In this document: positions 36,054 to 47,445 of the stretch, one piece after another
How the letters are laid out: each line of letters begins with the position of its first letter
Numbering within the stretch: position 1 is the first letter of the stretch
Source: Isoetes taiwanensis
Lineage: Eukaryota; Streptophyta; Lycopodiopsida; Isoetales; Isoetaceae
Direction: 5' to 3'
Assembly: GCA_021234155.1 (NCBI GenBank)
Contig: JAJEKV010000092.1
Coordinates: forward strand, 1,748,561 to 1,812,560
DNA length: 64,000 nt
The notes under the pieces: model-generated
Database searches by the model: none
What the model saw: only the letters and a program-made list of their open reading frames with translations
What the model was told of the DNA's origin: nothing
Made by a program: the position numbers and the translations under genes

Positions 36054-37765
36054 ATGGGAAGTCCAGTTGCTATGGAAGAAGTAGCTCATTCCACTCAGTT
36101 TAAGAGCTCAAATGGCTTTTCTTCATCTCCTTTGATGAATGGAGCTGCTGCCGCTACCGAAAATGGCATCAAGGTATTCATTAAACCCTGCTCTTCACAT
36201 ATTCTGATTCTCTTTCTTTACATAATAGATTTTGACCAAAACAGATAGTCAATAAACTTCTTTCCCAGAGTCTGATTCATTCGTACGATATCGTGTCTAT
36301 GGCAGATGCCAAATTCCGAGAAGAAATCATGTGACTTTTCTGATATACAAGTAGAACCATTGGGAGAAGCAGAGTTCATAAAAGCCGAATCCGACACTCC
36401 GAATCATTGGTTACCTCTTTCAAGCTTAGATAAATTCATATTCCAGATCCACATACCGGCCTACTTCGTGTTTAAATCGACCCCAGGGTTCACATTTGAG
36501 GACACAGTTTCTCATTTGAAGCAATCTTTGGCCAAGGTATTGGTGAGATATCATCCCTTTGCAGGGAGGATGAGAACAAATCCAGAAACAAATGCATGGG
36601 AGGTAGAATGCAACAATGCAGGGGCAATTTTCAAGATCTGCAAAATAGACAAAGATCTAAAGGACGTCCCTTATAGCGATACAAATATGGCCGTGAAGCA
36701 TCTAGCTTCAAACATCATTCCGGCAGAAGAAGACGGAGTTCCTACTCTAAACATTCAGGTAAGAAAAGAAAAGCTTTATCTCCATATCCAAAGAGCTGGA
36801 AAATCTTCTTTTTGGCAATAGTATATAAAAGCATTTGTCGCCATTGTTTATTCTAGGTCACAAGATTCAACTGCGGCGCCATAACCGTGGGGTGCAGCTT
36901 TCATCACCAGCTAGGGGATGCTCATGCGGTGGGATTATTCATGCTGGCTTGGACATATGTGGCATCTGGAAAAGATGTAGAAGGGGCCAAAATCGAGCCG
37001 ATTCACGACAGATCCGTGATCGTGCCCAGTACCCAAGAAAACCGACCAGCTGCTCAATCATCTGCGCCTCCGGCAGTGGCAGGCACTGGCGTATCTGACG
37101 GACCTAAAGCAGACACAAGCGCCGTAGAAGGCTTTGTTTTCGACCCATCCGCCATAGCCAAGCTTAAAACCATGGCCCCTGGTTATACGTCCTTTGAGGC
37201 CGCCACTGCGTTCATTTGGCGCCATATCACCCGCTCCACGTCACCCGCCACGTCGGCTCCGCCTGCTGCTGACGTGGTTGCCAAGATGGTCGTCATGGTG
37301 GATTACCGCGGCCGCGCCCGCTCTCCACGTGTCCCTGAAGGTTACTGTGGTAATGCTGCTCTCTCAGTGGCTGTAATTATGCCTAGGGGCATTGTTGTTG
37401 AAGGTCCCTTGGATGTTGTTGCCAAGTCTGTTCATGATGCTATTGCTCGCGCTGATGCTAACTATTACCATGCCTTCTTTCGATATGCTGCTGGTCGCGG
37501 CCCTCCCAAGGGTGAGTCTGCCCTTGCCATTTCCAGTTGCAGTCGCATGCCTCTCTATCACGTCGACTTTGGTTGGGGTAAACCGCAGTTTGCTATTATC
37601 TGTCTTCCTCCTGGTCATTATGTTCCTGAGATCTGTGTTTTCCTCCCCACTCCTGATGGAGTTGGATTTGTTGCATATCTGCAACTCCCAATTAATTCCC
37701 TCCATGCTCTGCAAGAAGACCCTGGTTTCCTTGATGTTGTGAATAAGTTCATCCCTGTCTCATGA
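36054..37765 (+). CDS. BAHD acyltransferase
   Basis: Acyl-CoA-dependent acyltransferase of the plant BAHD family, cytosolic enzymes that esterify or amidate hydroxyl or amine acceptors in specialised metabolism. Three exons: 36054-36173, 36306-36758, 36857-37765, with GT-AG introns of 132 and 98 bp, both phase 0; 493 residues, no stop. Motifs: YHPFAGRM near residue 120, catalytic HQLGD (His208, Asp212), and structural DFGWG (428-432). A Pro/Ala/Ser-rich segment at about 240-265 matches the variable crossover loop. The first exon adds about 40 Ser/Ala-rich residues; exon 2 also starts with Met, so an alternative start is possible. ATG 36054 was chosen because it lies just after the likely leader-intron acceptor; an in-frame ATG at 36042 exists. 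The acyl donor and acceptor cannot be told from motifs. Confidence 0.9.
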
Positions 37766-38633
37766 GATAAAACCCAAACATGTTTGTGGGAAATAATAAG
37801 GCACATGCCTTCTAACTAAGAATTTATGTATATCTTGAAAGGGGATATTTGTAGACGAAGGACAAAAGATGTTGGGACAATCAACCAACTTGATGAATTT
37901 TGACTGATGACTTTTTACGTATATTTTGTGTAATGACATTTGTAAACTATTATATATCAAATAAAAAATAAATGTGTCAAAGTTTGACCATTATTTTCTA
38001 AACATATGATGGCCAAGGGTGCCATGAACATTTCTTTGGTTCTAAATGTGTGGGGTTAGTGCAGTTTCCTATGGACCTCCAACTTCAAGGTTTTCTAGTT
38101 TCAAACTTGAAATAAATGTATTGGTAAACCATTTCTCGACGTGCACGTCAAGGACCTTGCTTTGTCTTCTTGTGGTTGTGTAATCAACCTTGCCATGTGG
38201 CAAAGAAATTGAGGCCGGGAAGACACTCTTAGACCCACCATTAACATCCAATCCCAAGGTTTATGCCACACTTTCACCACACCATGCTAAAAGTGAAAAC
38301 ATTAAAAATTTTCCAAAAAAAAAAAGAAAGGTGTTGAAAGATGTATGTATTAACTGCAAATTTACAAGTACATATAACTACAATGTGATATCACTACACC
38401 CACGTAACAATTACGAATACGTATCTGACATCACAACTGAGGAAAAAATTGGTCCCATAATTGTTCTAAACTTCCATTATCTAAGGCTAGCACCTGCCTT
38501 TGAGTTTAGATTTAAGAGATATCAAAATCCCAGAAGGATGAATGAATAGAATAGAATTATCTTTTATCGTCCACGAAAACCAATTGGCCTATGGGATCCA
38601 AATAAAGAGAGCAGCAAGAGTATTACAAGAGTA
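37766..38633. other. BAHD 3' region, then no gene
   Basis: AAATAAAAAATAAATG near 37958-37973 could hold poly(A) signals for the BAHD gene. Overlapping open frames at 38069-38549 on both strands are unsupported. Confidence 0.4.
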
Positions 38634-39300
38634 TTACTGTCAGGATTAAAAAACCCCTGCCGTGAAGGGTTTTCGGGGGAAAAGCCTTGGTAGTAGTAAT
38701 TATGAGAGTAATCTTCTCCTTTTCCAAATGATCCACGACAATCAAGCCTTGCATAAGTGGGTATCCAATTTCTTCATTGCATGCCAACTTATTAGATATA
38801 TTCCCAATAAGATCTGGCGAACTTGAACTCCAGTTCCGAAGATGTCTTTAACTCGGTTTCAAATTGATTGATTACGCAATCCATGAAACAATACTCCATA
38901 GTTTCCTCAGGTTGATCGCACATAGTACATCCCAGGTCTACTTCATGATCAACTTATTAACAACATGATTGACTCTAGGTGCTCTATGAATGACCTGCCA
39001 TAAAAGGATTTCACTTTTGAGGAAGAGGATTCTTCCACACTCGTTTCCACATTTGCAATGAAAAGTGTTCATCGGTCGTACATCCCACTTCCTTGGCATT
39101 TTGCAGCAACCCAATGGGGTGAAGTAGTTTATAACAATTGTAAACAAAGCGAGCTCTTCAGACACTATAAAGCTCCCAACTAATGGCCTTGCATACAAAA
39201 GGATGTCCACTGCTTCCATTTCCCAAATTCTTTTATCTTGCTGACGTAGTTTGAAATTCCTTTGAAAATCTTTCCAAGCCAACAAAATGGCCTGAGAATA
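38634..39300 (-). mobile_element. LINE remnant with zinc-binding RT C-terminal domain
   Basis: Minus-strand frames encode the zf-RVT region at the end of plant LINE ORF2: FLKSEILLWQVIHRAPRVNH (39020-38960 area), then after breaks LGCTMCDQPEETMEYCFMDC. The 3' end near 38685-38640 (minus) reads AAAACCCTTCACGGCAGGGG, matching the tail of the plus-strand fragment at 8220-8260. RT and endonuclease are absent. Confidence 0.6.
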
Positions 39301-39604
39301 CTAATCACCGACACAGTTCACTACAATCTTTAATGTTTAACTGCCATAAATCTTTAATTGTCTCCATGCCTTAAGTAGTCTTTTCAAAAAGGGAGAAGTC
39401 CCCTGAATATGATTTCAACGTAAAGTTCGGGGGGAGTATATTTCACCATATTTCAGGCCTAGATTAAAACAGATAATCGCTTCCTCTCCTCCGATGTTGG
39501 CTTCATCTCCTCCGATGCTGGCTGATAACGGAGTAATCAAACTTTTGTGGCTATGATGGCACCACGTGGCAAGAAATATCCTCCCCCTGAACTTTATGTG
39601 AGGA
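39301..39604. other. No gene recognised
   Basis: A short duplication CTCCTCCGATG...TGGCT occurs twice at about 39485-39520. Nothing else seen. Confidence 0.4.
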
Positions 39605-39688
39605 AATGTTCGCCCGCAGGCCCTTACGCAGGGTGCGGACCAGGCTCGCCCTGGTCCTTACCCCCGTAAGGGCCTGCGGGCGAACATT
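39605..39688. other. Perfect 24-bp nested palindrome
   Basis: Arms 39605-39628 and 39665-39688 are exact reverse complements (start AATGTTCGCCCGCAGGCCC). Between them a second perfect 8-bp dyad, GGACCAGG (39637-39644) and CCTGGTCC (39650-39657), flanks a 5-nt loop. The whole 84-nt block can fold into one long GC-rich hairpin in an AT-rich setting. No matching terminus or target duplication was seen. Confidence 0.9.
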
Positions 39689-40239
39689 ACCTCTACCTTA
39701 TAGAACATCACCCATGCCATTTTTACTTGCATAAAGATCTTATTGTAAGAGGTACAATGAATCAGTAATTGATATATCAAATTCACACCAAGCGATTCTA
39801 CTTTTCCACTTAATACCTACCAAATGAACTTACCCACCAAAATCTTGCTATAAAATCATCCCAAGTCCACCACGTTATCTTTCTATTAGCACCCTCTCTA
39901 CTTTCACTCCATATGAGATTTCTCGCTAACCTAAATACCTCATGCGGAACCATAACGTCTAATCTCTTTATAAGGATTTGCATATACTTGGACTATTACA
40001 TCACCTTGCTCGTGTTATATTTCCATGTGGACACCCTCCACGTTTTCAGTAACTCATATCATCCATGTTGGGTGGATAGTGGGACCTAGAATATCCATTA
40101 AAGTGGTCTATCAAGTTACCGATACATGCAATGTTAATGTTATTACACCCCATTATCACTGAAGTCACCCTTATGACTTTGACCCTCTCCATAAGTACAT
40201 GTGCCTGTTTGTTCCTCCTACTTCGAGTGCCTCAGCTTC
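39689..40239. other. No gene recognised
   Basis: AT-rich spacer, no supported feature. Confidence 0.4.
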
Positions 40240-40352
40240 AGCGCCTTTTCGGAGCGGAGCGCCTAAGGTTTAGCGCCTAGGGTTTTTAAAAAATACGAAA
40301 ATCAGTAAGGAGTACCAGGGGTATCCCCCCTGTCCGTTTCCGTTCCTCTCCC

Positions 40353-41075
40353 ATGGGGAAGAACAGGACGCCAGCTAAAGGATATGAGGATGAGGAAACG
40401 ATTCTATCTGCTTTAACGGAGATGAAAGCCGAAATCATGAGGTTGCAGAAGCTACTTGAACAAGTCGTTTCCCAGAATCAGGATCAACAGAAGATGGTTG
40501 AGCAGGTACTATCTCAAAACCAGGAATTACAGATGCAAAACAAAGAATTGAAAGAAGTCTTGACACAAAAGAGAGAAGGTCACGCTGATTCACAAATTAT
40601 GATGGCAAGCATAACAGAGGCAGTGGCAGGAGTGACAAAGGAACAATTGTACAAACACTCTGAAAGAATTTCCAATGAGCAGATGGATCAGGAAATGAGG
40701 GCCAAGAACCTCAAGATTTCTGGTCTGAAGGAGGATGAAAATGAAGACGTGAATGTAGTGGTTGAAAATTTTTTCAAAGAGACAATGCACTTACATGGTC
40801 CCGAGTTTGTGAATTGCAGAAGAATTGGACGTGTAGGCGCCTCAAGGCCTATCCTGGTGAAATTCAGAGATAGAGCAGCGCGAGACAGGGTGCTACAAAA
40901 TCGTAGTGCACTGAAAGGACACAGGATTTGGTTAGGTTTTGATCTTACACCCGCGCAATTAGAACTAAAAAAGCAAGAATTGGCAAAGGTGAAGGACGCC
41001 AGAGATGAAGGATTTATCGCTTTCCTAGATCAGAATGGACGAGCAGTGATAACGAAAAGACGCCGCAATGAATAG
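40353..41075 (+). CDS. LINE ORF1 protein (coiled coil and RRM)
   Basis: 240 residues, uninterrupted. Residues about 15-80 form a heptad-like, Gln/Leu/Glu-rich coiled coil (LQKLLEQVVSQNQDQQKMVE). Residues about 117-185 form an L1 ORF1p-type RRM: RAKNLKISGLKEDENEDVNV, CRRIGRVGASRPILVKFRD, then VLQNRSALKGHRIWL. The basic C-terminus (LTPAQLELKKQEL ... ITKRRRNE) matches the ORF1p C-terminal domain. Expected role: RNA-binding chaperone that trimerises and packages LINE RNA. It carries no CCHC knuckle. ORF2 follows almost directly after the TAG. Confidence 0.85.
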   Translation: MGKNRTPAKGYEDEETILSALTEMKAEIMRLQKLLEQVVSQNQDQQKMVEQVLSQNQELQMQNKELKEVLTQKREGHADSQIMMASITEAVAGVTKEQLYKHSERISNEQMDQEMRAKNLKISGLKEDENEDVNVVVENFFKETMHLHGPEFVNCRRIGRVGASRPILVKFRDRAARDRVLQNRSALKGHRIWLGFDLTPAQLELKKQELAKVKDARDEGFIAFLDQNGRAVITKRRRNE

Positions 41076-41084
41076 GGAAACGAG

Positions 41085-44000
41085 ACCCTGAGGGTCCTGG
41101 TCTGGAATGTACATGGAATCAACAAGGCTAAAGTACAAGCTACAACAGATTTGTGGAGTAGAGCTGATCTAATTCTCTTTTGTGAAACCTGGGAGCACCA
41201 AATGAATGGTTTACCACATCTACAAGGGTATGAAATCTTGGACTCAGTGTGGAATTTCAAAGACACAGGCATGGTGAGAGGATACGGAGGAATCGGTATA
41301 TATGTGCGATCTCATCTCACACTTCATGTATCATTAGAATTGAAGCATGCCAAACAGCAGCACATGTGGATTAAAATACAAGGAAGCGACAAAATGGCTT
41401 TTGTTGGAGTCTGTTATTATGCTCCACTAAACATGCCTGTGTATGATCATGTTGGGATTAGAGATCGGCCTTTGCATGAACTAAGCATGCAAGGACTAGA
41501 ATTGCAGGACAGGGGAGAGATATTCATTGTTGGAGACTTCAATGCGCGAACGGGAGGACAACAAACAATCTCTTACCTCAAGGATGGGGATCACCTGTTA
41601 CAAGAAATAAAGGATCCGGCATACGAGAGACAATCACAAGACAAGACTGAAAACAGTATGGGTAATTTTTTGCTTGAACTTGGTAGTTGTTGTGATCTTA
41701 AAATCATGAATGGAATCCCACGGTTCCCAGCATCAGGAAGTTCGACATGCTTCTCCTGGAATGGAGAAAGTACAATAGATTATCTGCTTGCTTCCGATAA
41801 ATCAGATCTGATTTCAAACTTTCAGGTGTTGAGTAAGCTTCCAGAGAGTGATCATGCACCCTTGTGGTTTGAACTCAAGTTTCAGACAAATAGCAGGAAA
41901 GCACCAGCTCATAACTTGCAGCAGAAAATCAAATTGGACCCACGAAAACGAGATGAGTATGCAGAATGCTTGTCAAGTCTCTTGGAAGACTATAAGCAGA
42001 CTGGTAGTATAGAGCAGGATGCCCAAATGCTTTCGGAGATGTTGCTATTAGCTGCAAGGGCTTCTATGGGAGTGACTAAGCAGAGAAGGAAAGGCCCGTG
42101 CAACTCATGGTGGGATGACGAGTGTGCGCAGGCAAGGGCCATGCTCGGCAAAGATTGTAGAATCAAACCGAGCTGGTATAAGAAGTTGCTTCGGAAAAAG
42201 AAAAGAGATTACTGTAAAAATATGCAATCTAAACTGGCCTATCAGCTCGAGCGTAACCCGAAATCATTCTGGTCACATCTTCAAGGCAAGAAAGATAGTG
42301 TGTCATTGGATATTTCTGATCTGTTACAGCTGGCCCGAAAACTGTATTGGGTACCTGATGCAGGCTCTATGGCTCTCCACACTGTGATTGATAACCTGTT
42401 CACCATAGAGGATGTCGAAAATCAGCTAGGGAAGATGGCAAATGGGAAAGCACGAGATTTACAGGGGATCACAGCGGAGCTATTGAAATGGGGAGGGGAA
42501 AGTTTGGTACCAATTCTCACTGATTTCTTAAATCAGGCGTCAAAAGATGGCTTGCCCAAAGAATGGAAATATTGTAAGATTGTGCCTGTCCATAAATCAG
42601 GGGATAGATCAAATGTAAGTAATTACCGGACAATTATGATAGGAAGTGTGTTTGCAAAACTGTTTGGGGGGATATTGGAGGCCAAGTTGAGTAGCTGGTT
42701 AGAAGCTATGGATAAACGAGCAATAGGACAGGCTGGTTTCAGAAAAGGCATAATACCCTAGACCACATACTCACGCTTAGGAGCTTGATAGAAAGAGCAA
42801 AAGCCCCAAGAAAAAAACTGTTTTTGGCTTTCATTGATTTTGCAAAAGCGGTTGACTCGGTCTCACGGAGCAGCTTAGCAGAGAGGCTTGAGAAACTTGG
42901 GGTTCCAGATTCATTAAAAGGTGCAGTGGCACGTCTCTATGAAGAAGTTATTGCAAAGTTGGCAGCGGATATCCCTGAAGAAATTCCCAGCACTATAGGG
43001 GTGAAACAAGGCTGTCCGTTGTCTCCGACCTTGTTCGGGGTGTTTATAGACAAGTTGGAGCAGTGGTTGAGAGATCGAGGTGAAGCAGGTACACGTTTGG
43101 GTTACGTGATCCAGCTTTTGCTGTATGCAGATGATATTGTTCTGATTTCGGAGGATGCAAACGGGTTACAAGGTCATCTGGATAACCTGGCCACTTTCTG
43201 CGATGAAAAAGGTATGTCAGTGAATTTGTCCAAAACAAAAATCATGGTTATAGGCACAGTGCAGAGACCGAAATTCAATTATAAAGGGATTCAAGTTGAA
43301 GTTGTTGAGACATATAAATATCTGGGTTTGGAAGTTTGTTCAAACTACTCTTGGAAAGAATGCATACAAAAAAGAATCACAGGTGGCAAGCGAGCCATGT
43401 ATCAGATGCTGAGAAACTGTAACAGAATAGATCTTCAGGATTGGCATCTGAGATGCATGTTGTTCAAAACTCTGGTGCAAACAGTTCTTCTCTATCGTGT
43501 CCCCAAATATGGGGTCCAGCTATTTCAGCAAGGCAGTGGGGGAAAATTGAATGTGTAATGAAGAGTTTCTTACAGGAGGAGCTAGGAGTTAGGCATCAAA
43601 TTCCTTACCAAATTCTATTAGCTGAGACGGGATTGCTGCCCCTAGAAGCTGAGGGCTTATGCTTGGCCCTTAATTTCATGGTCAGACTGAAAGGTCTGGA
43701 AGACACACGCCTACCGCGTCTTGCTGCAGCAGAATCTGAAACAAAAGGATGGTACCATGATGTTGTAGAATGGGGGCGCAGATGGGGGATTGAGGAAAGG
43801 GATTGGCCTGATACTGATATAGCCATCAGAGATCTGGTACAAATGAAGTATGTGGACAAAATTTGTCAGACGCAGGGATCTAGAATTGAGTTTTACAGGA
43901 AGGAACTAAATCCTCTATTAATGTATACAGCGCAAAGTTACTTGTCTGCTCCAATATCCAGGAGTATGCGGAGAATTATAGCACGATACAGAACTGGATC

Positions 44001-44199
44001 TCACTGGCTCAGAGTGGAGACAGGTAGGTGGCAGAGGATTCCAAGGGAAGAGAGGAAATGTACGATGTGTGAGACAGATAACATAGAAGATGAGATACAC
44101 GTATTCTTAAACTGCAGCTGCTATAAAGAAATAAGAGAGAGACATAAGATAGCTTATGCTGATTATTACTCCTTACACCAGTTGAACCCACAAAACTAG
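41085..44199 (+). pseudogene. LINE ORF2 (endonuclease and reverse transcriptase), two frameshifts
   Basis: Frame 1 (about 41085-42761) carries the AP endonuclease: LVWNVHGINKA, LFCETWEHQ, FIVGDFNARTG, STIDYLLASDKSDLI and ESDHAPLWFEL. It then runs into the RT with KIVPVHKSGDRSNVSNYR. A shift near 42755 leads to frame 2 (to 43558): FLAFIDFAKAVDSV, GVKQGCPLSPTLFGVFIDKL and the intact catalytic YADDIVLIS. A second shift near 43500 leads to frame 3 (to 44199) with PYQILLAETGLLPLEAEG and a terminal CTMCETDNIEDEIHVFLNC zinc motif. No ATG starts the endonuclease frame close to the ORF1 stop, so reinitiation or readthrough would be needed. Two indels make it inactive as read. Confidence 0.9.
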
Positions 44200-44315
44200 G
44201 CAGCTACCTCAAAGAGCTGGAATTACATAGAATTTTTTGCTCAAACTTTGAGATATGATGATGTAAATTCGTTCGCTTCATGGCCCTTTGGGTCTCTCGA
44301 AGTGTGAATCAATCA

Positions 44316-44317
44316 AT

Positions 44318-44356
<39 letters not shown>

Positions 44357-44358
44357 TT
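44316..44358 (+). repeat. (TTTA)n LINE tail
   Basis: About ten TTTA units at the LINE 3' end, 13 bp before the LTR element. Confidence 0.9.
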
Positions 44359-44371
44359 ATCGCTTGACCTC

Positions 44372-45919
44372 TGTGACGTTCCACATAGTTATACGGTGTA
44401 TGTATAACTATACTGACACGTCACGGGCCGAGGATACGCCGTCATGGGGGTACGTAGACTAACCACAAGGGATTAATTTAGCTAAATAAGGGTTTAACTA
44501 AAGGTTAATTACCTATAATTAAGGAATCATTATCTAATTAACTTAATTAAGCTAATTAAGTTAGGCTAATTAATTAATTAGGAAGAGGACACCTGGCCAA
44601 ACTCGATTGGCCAGTAGGAGACTGCTACTTTGGGGAAGCAAATTGGATCCTAACCCCAATTTGCCCCAAATCGAATCCAGGGAGAGAAGCTGCTGGGCGC
44701 CCAGGCTGTTTGAAGATGGAGATCCCACATGACAATGGTTCCAGCCGGAATTCGGGTTAGTAGATAGATTAGTTTGATATTTCCAGGGCCAGCGCCTCTG
44801 TCAGGCTTCTTTGCTTGTCTTTGATGATGATTAACCCTTGTTTGATAGATAGAACTGTTCTCAACTATTGATTATGCTCTGTGATGGATGGATGTATCTT
44901 TGGTAGTATCTCTGTTAGTTCTTCCAGAAAGCAGGGATTAAGGGGGGTAGAGACCTCTGTGACCTATGTTCATTAGTATGCTCCTACTATCTCCCATAGT
45001 ACCCAGTACTTGCGGTCTGTGCACAAGATCCCACCGAGCTGTGAAATCTATGGCATGATTGAAGCACCAGATAAGGGGCCGTAGTGACGAAGTGTGGGGT
45101 GGGGTCTCACCTGAGCATAAAAGGCTACAGGGACTCCTTCAGTGAGCTAGGCCTAATAGTCGGCCAGTGAACTAGGCCGTGTATGGGTCTGGCACTCCCT
45201 GGGTACAGTGGTGTGATCATCCTGTACCTTGAAGATAAAGTTAGGGGAGTAGGTCGGGTACGGATGCGGGGGTCGCTGATGCGGCACGTATTCTCTAGCG
45301 CACCCATGGAATCACTGCGACTCTGGGAAGGGACACTTCCCTGACCTGCCTCATCGGACCGGGGAGATGTAACCCGGAGTAGTCCCGAAGGGTGATGCCT
45401 TGGGATTGCGTCTCCGGAAGGCTACGATGGCGCCATAGCTTGATTCAGCTCATCCGCAAAGTGTGCACAGGAGGGGCAGATGGAGTGGACAACCCTAGCC
45501 GATGTTCTATGCCAGCCAACGCCATGCCAAGATTCTGTTTGCTGATCTCCTGAGACCTAGCCGTTAGTTGATCCTCATTGGAGTCTGAGCCGAGGTAGAA
45601 CCTTGGGTTTGGGGTGTTTTCCTTAGCATTAGATGTATCTTCTCTGTTATCATCAGTTGGATGGATGTGCCACCCTTCGTGGTGGTTACTTATGATATGA
45701 TTATGCTGTATGCTAACCTTGTATTCACGCTTCCGCGACATAGGAGTCCCATTGAAGGCGTGGGCCGAATGACACCTCCGTGTCCTTCAACCGGGCATTT
45801 TTCTATAGATGGTCCGAGTTAGATGGAGGGCCCTGCTCATGGTGAGCTGATTGCCATGGGAGGGGAAAGTCCCCGTATGTATACGTCCGGAGCGCCGTAT
45901 ATGTTCAGGGAGCGTCACA
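44372..45919 (+). repeat. 5' LTR
   Basis: 1548 bp, TGTGACG...CGTCACA with 7-bp perfect terminal inverted repeats. Near the 5' end TAGTTATAC and GTATAACTA form a hairpin. About 44520-44580 is rich in TTAATTAA palindromes. It has a GATTGAAGCACCAGATAAGG segment largely missing from the 3' LTR and an extra TATAGATGG near its 3' end. Small open frames within are not genes. Confidence 0.95.
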
Positions 45920-45920
45920 G

Positions 45921-45933
45921 TGGTATCAGAGCC
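45921..45933 (+). other. Primer binding site (tRNA-iMet)
   Basis: TGGTATCAGAGCC, complementary to the 3' end of initiator methionine tRNA, one base after the 5' LTR. Confidence 0.95.
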
Positions 45934-46620
45934 ATGATTTTGGCTGATCAAAATCATAGCACTGACCAAATCTCTAACCTGTTAGACCGGTAGTGGAGTG
46001 GGAGTTTAAGCTAGTTGGACTGCCTAACTTCTCGGTGATTTAGTCTTGTGCTAGGTTGATGTGCTAAATAGTGGGACTTAGGAAGTTAGGGCGATTTTGG
46101 AGGGAAAAAGGTGTGTCTGGAAGACCCAGGTTTAGATGGGCCATAACTTTTTGCAGGTAGCTCGGATGAACAAATGGTTCCAACGGATCGGGCACATCCC
46201 AAACATCCTAGGGGGCACGTTTCCCGAGGTTTAAATGGCGACCCCAAGCCTAAAAACCAAGATGGGCGCTGCTTGCGGATAGGGTGTTTAGATTTAAAAG
46301 TTATGAGCGTATAACGCTAACAGCGCCCATATACGGTCCGCCGTATAAAAATACGTGTCTGTTTAAAAAAAAAAACAAAAAAAAAAGTTTTGAAAAAAAA
46401 ATTAGATTCAAATTTGTCTTCCTTTTTGGAAAGTGTGTTTTCTGAGTCGCCTCCTTGCCGCCATAGCCGCCGGAGTTGAGCTTCCTTGCCGCCATAGCCG
46501 ACCTTGACCATTACCCTGCTACTACCCTAAGAGCCTAGCGCCTCCATCTACAGACTAGCGCCACCTGCTCTACCCCAAGCGCCTCACTTCTTGTGCTGCT
46601 ACTCACCGCTAGTCGTTACC
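45934..46620. other. Untranslated leader of the element
   Basis: No coding sequence. GCCGTATAAAAATACG (about 46340-46355) could be a TATA box, about 270 bp upstream of the first cargo frame. An A-rich tract (46364-46400) follows. Confidence 0.5.
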
Positions 46621-47440
46621 ATGCCACGCTTCAAACTTACCGTCGACCTAAAGAAGATGAACCTCCGTCAGCTCTACAGTGTGCTCATAGACCATCTGGC
46701 GGACGAGAGTGACGACGTCGATGTGGTTTTAGACCTGCTTGTGACCCATTTTGCTAAGAACTGACGAATTCCGTACCCTATCTTTCATTTTAATGAACGT
46801 TCTTTTGAAGCTGAATGCTGCAAACCACTCTTATACTCTTATGGAACAGCCTGACCAAGCTTATGCCATAACTAAGTTCTATCTGCTGCCGAGCCCAGAA
46901 GAGGATCCTGTAGAGCTTATCCGAAATGAGGCCCAAAGGATTATGCACCTTGCTAGGATAGAGGATCTCCAGCAGATTGCTAGTGGCCTTCCAGAAGAGA
47001 GAGCTACCCGTTTCTATTACCTAGGCAAAGGCCATGTGCTCATGTATTTGGATCATTACAATCTTCCCCCTTTCTATTGGAATGAAGAGTTACATAGCTT
47101 CATCTTCGATGATCTCCCATCTGAAATCACACAGGACCGCATGGACCTCATAGAAGCTGACATGCAAGCTCACCCGGCCCGGTATCATGCAGAGATTGCA
47201 CGGCGAACTCAAGTGCGCTAGGACAAGGAGGCCCGGGATGCTGAGAGAGAGCGTATTCGTAGAGCAGAAGAGGTCGCCCAAACACAGCAGGGTGGCGACC
47301 AGAATGCTGTTCAGGAGACAGAGAAAAGATGGGGTAACAGGAAGAGGAAGCTTACAAAACCAACAAGGGGAGGCGTCCGTTACAAGACCCGACTGCAGAA
47401 GGATGCTGGATCGGCAAGACCACCTCGGCACAACGTCGGG
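46621..47440 (+). pseudogene. Cargo ORF A, unknown, broken
   Basis: Starts MPRFKLTVDLKKMNLRQLY at 46621 and reads an acidic helical segment to HFAKN and a stop. A frameshift near 46757 leads into the longer frame to 47221: TDEFRTLSFILMNVLLKLN, YAITKFYLLPSPEEDPVEL, HVLMYLDHYNLPPFYWNEEL and TQDRMDLIEADMQAHPARYH. After a TAG (47219-47221) the same frame continues as a charged linker (DKEARDAERERIRRAEEVAQ) towards the H3-like frame, which lies in another phase. No known domain. The original protein may have been a fusion of this part, the charged linker and the histone fold, mirroring the charged insertion of the H3-like gene at 3270-4166. Confidence 0.6.
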
Positions 47441-47445
47441 AACAG

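Larger units (their letters stand above)
40240..44360 (+). mobile_element. LINE (L1-like), nearly intact
   Basis: GC-rich 5' leader with repeated GCGCCT motifs (about 40238-40285), intact ORF1, ORF2 with two frameshifts, short 3' UTR and a (TTTA)n tail at about 44316-44358. It is the youngest LINE here, judging by few disruptions and an intact YADD box. Twelve bases separate the tail from the LTR element. Target duplications could not be identified. Confidence 0.9.

Noticed and set aside
45125-45969. Small frames inside the 5' LTR (and equivalents in the 3' LTR)
   Set aside because: No domain, and they lie within LTR regulatory sequence.
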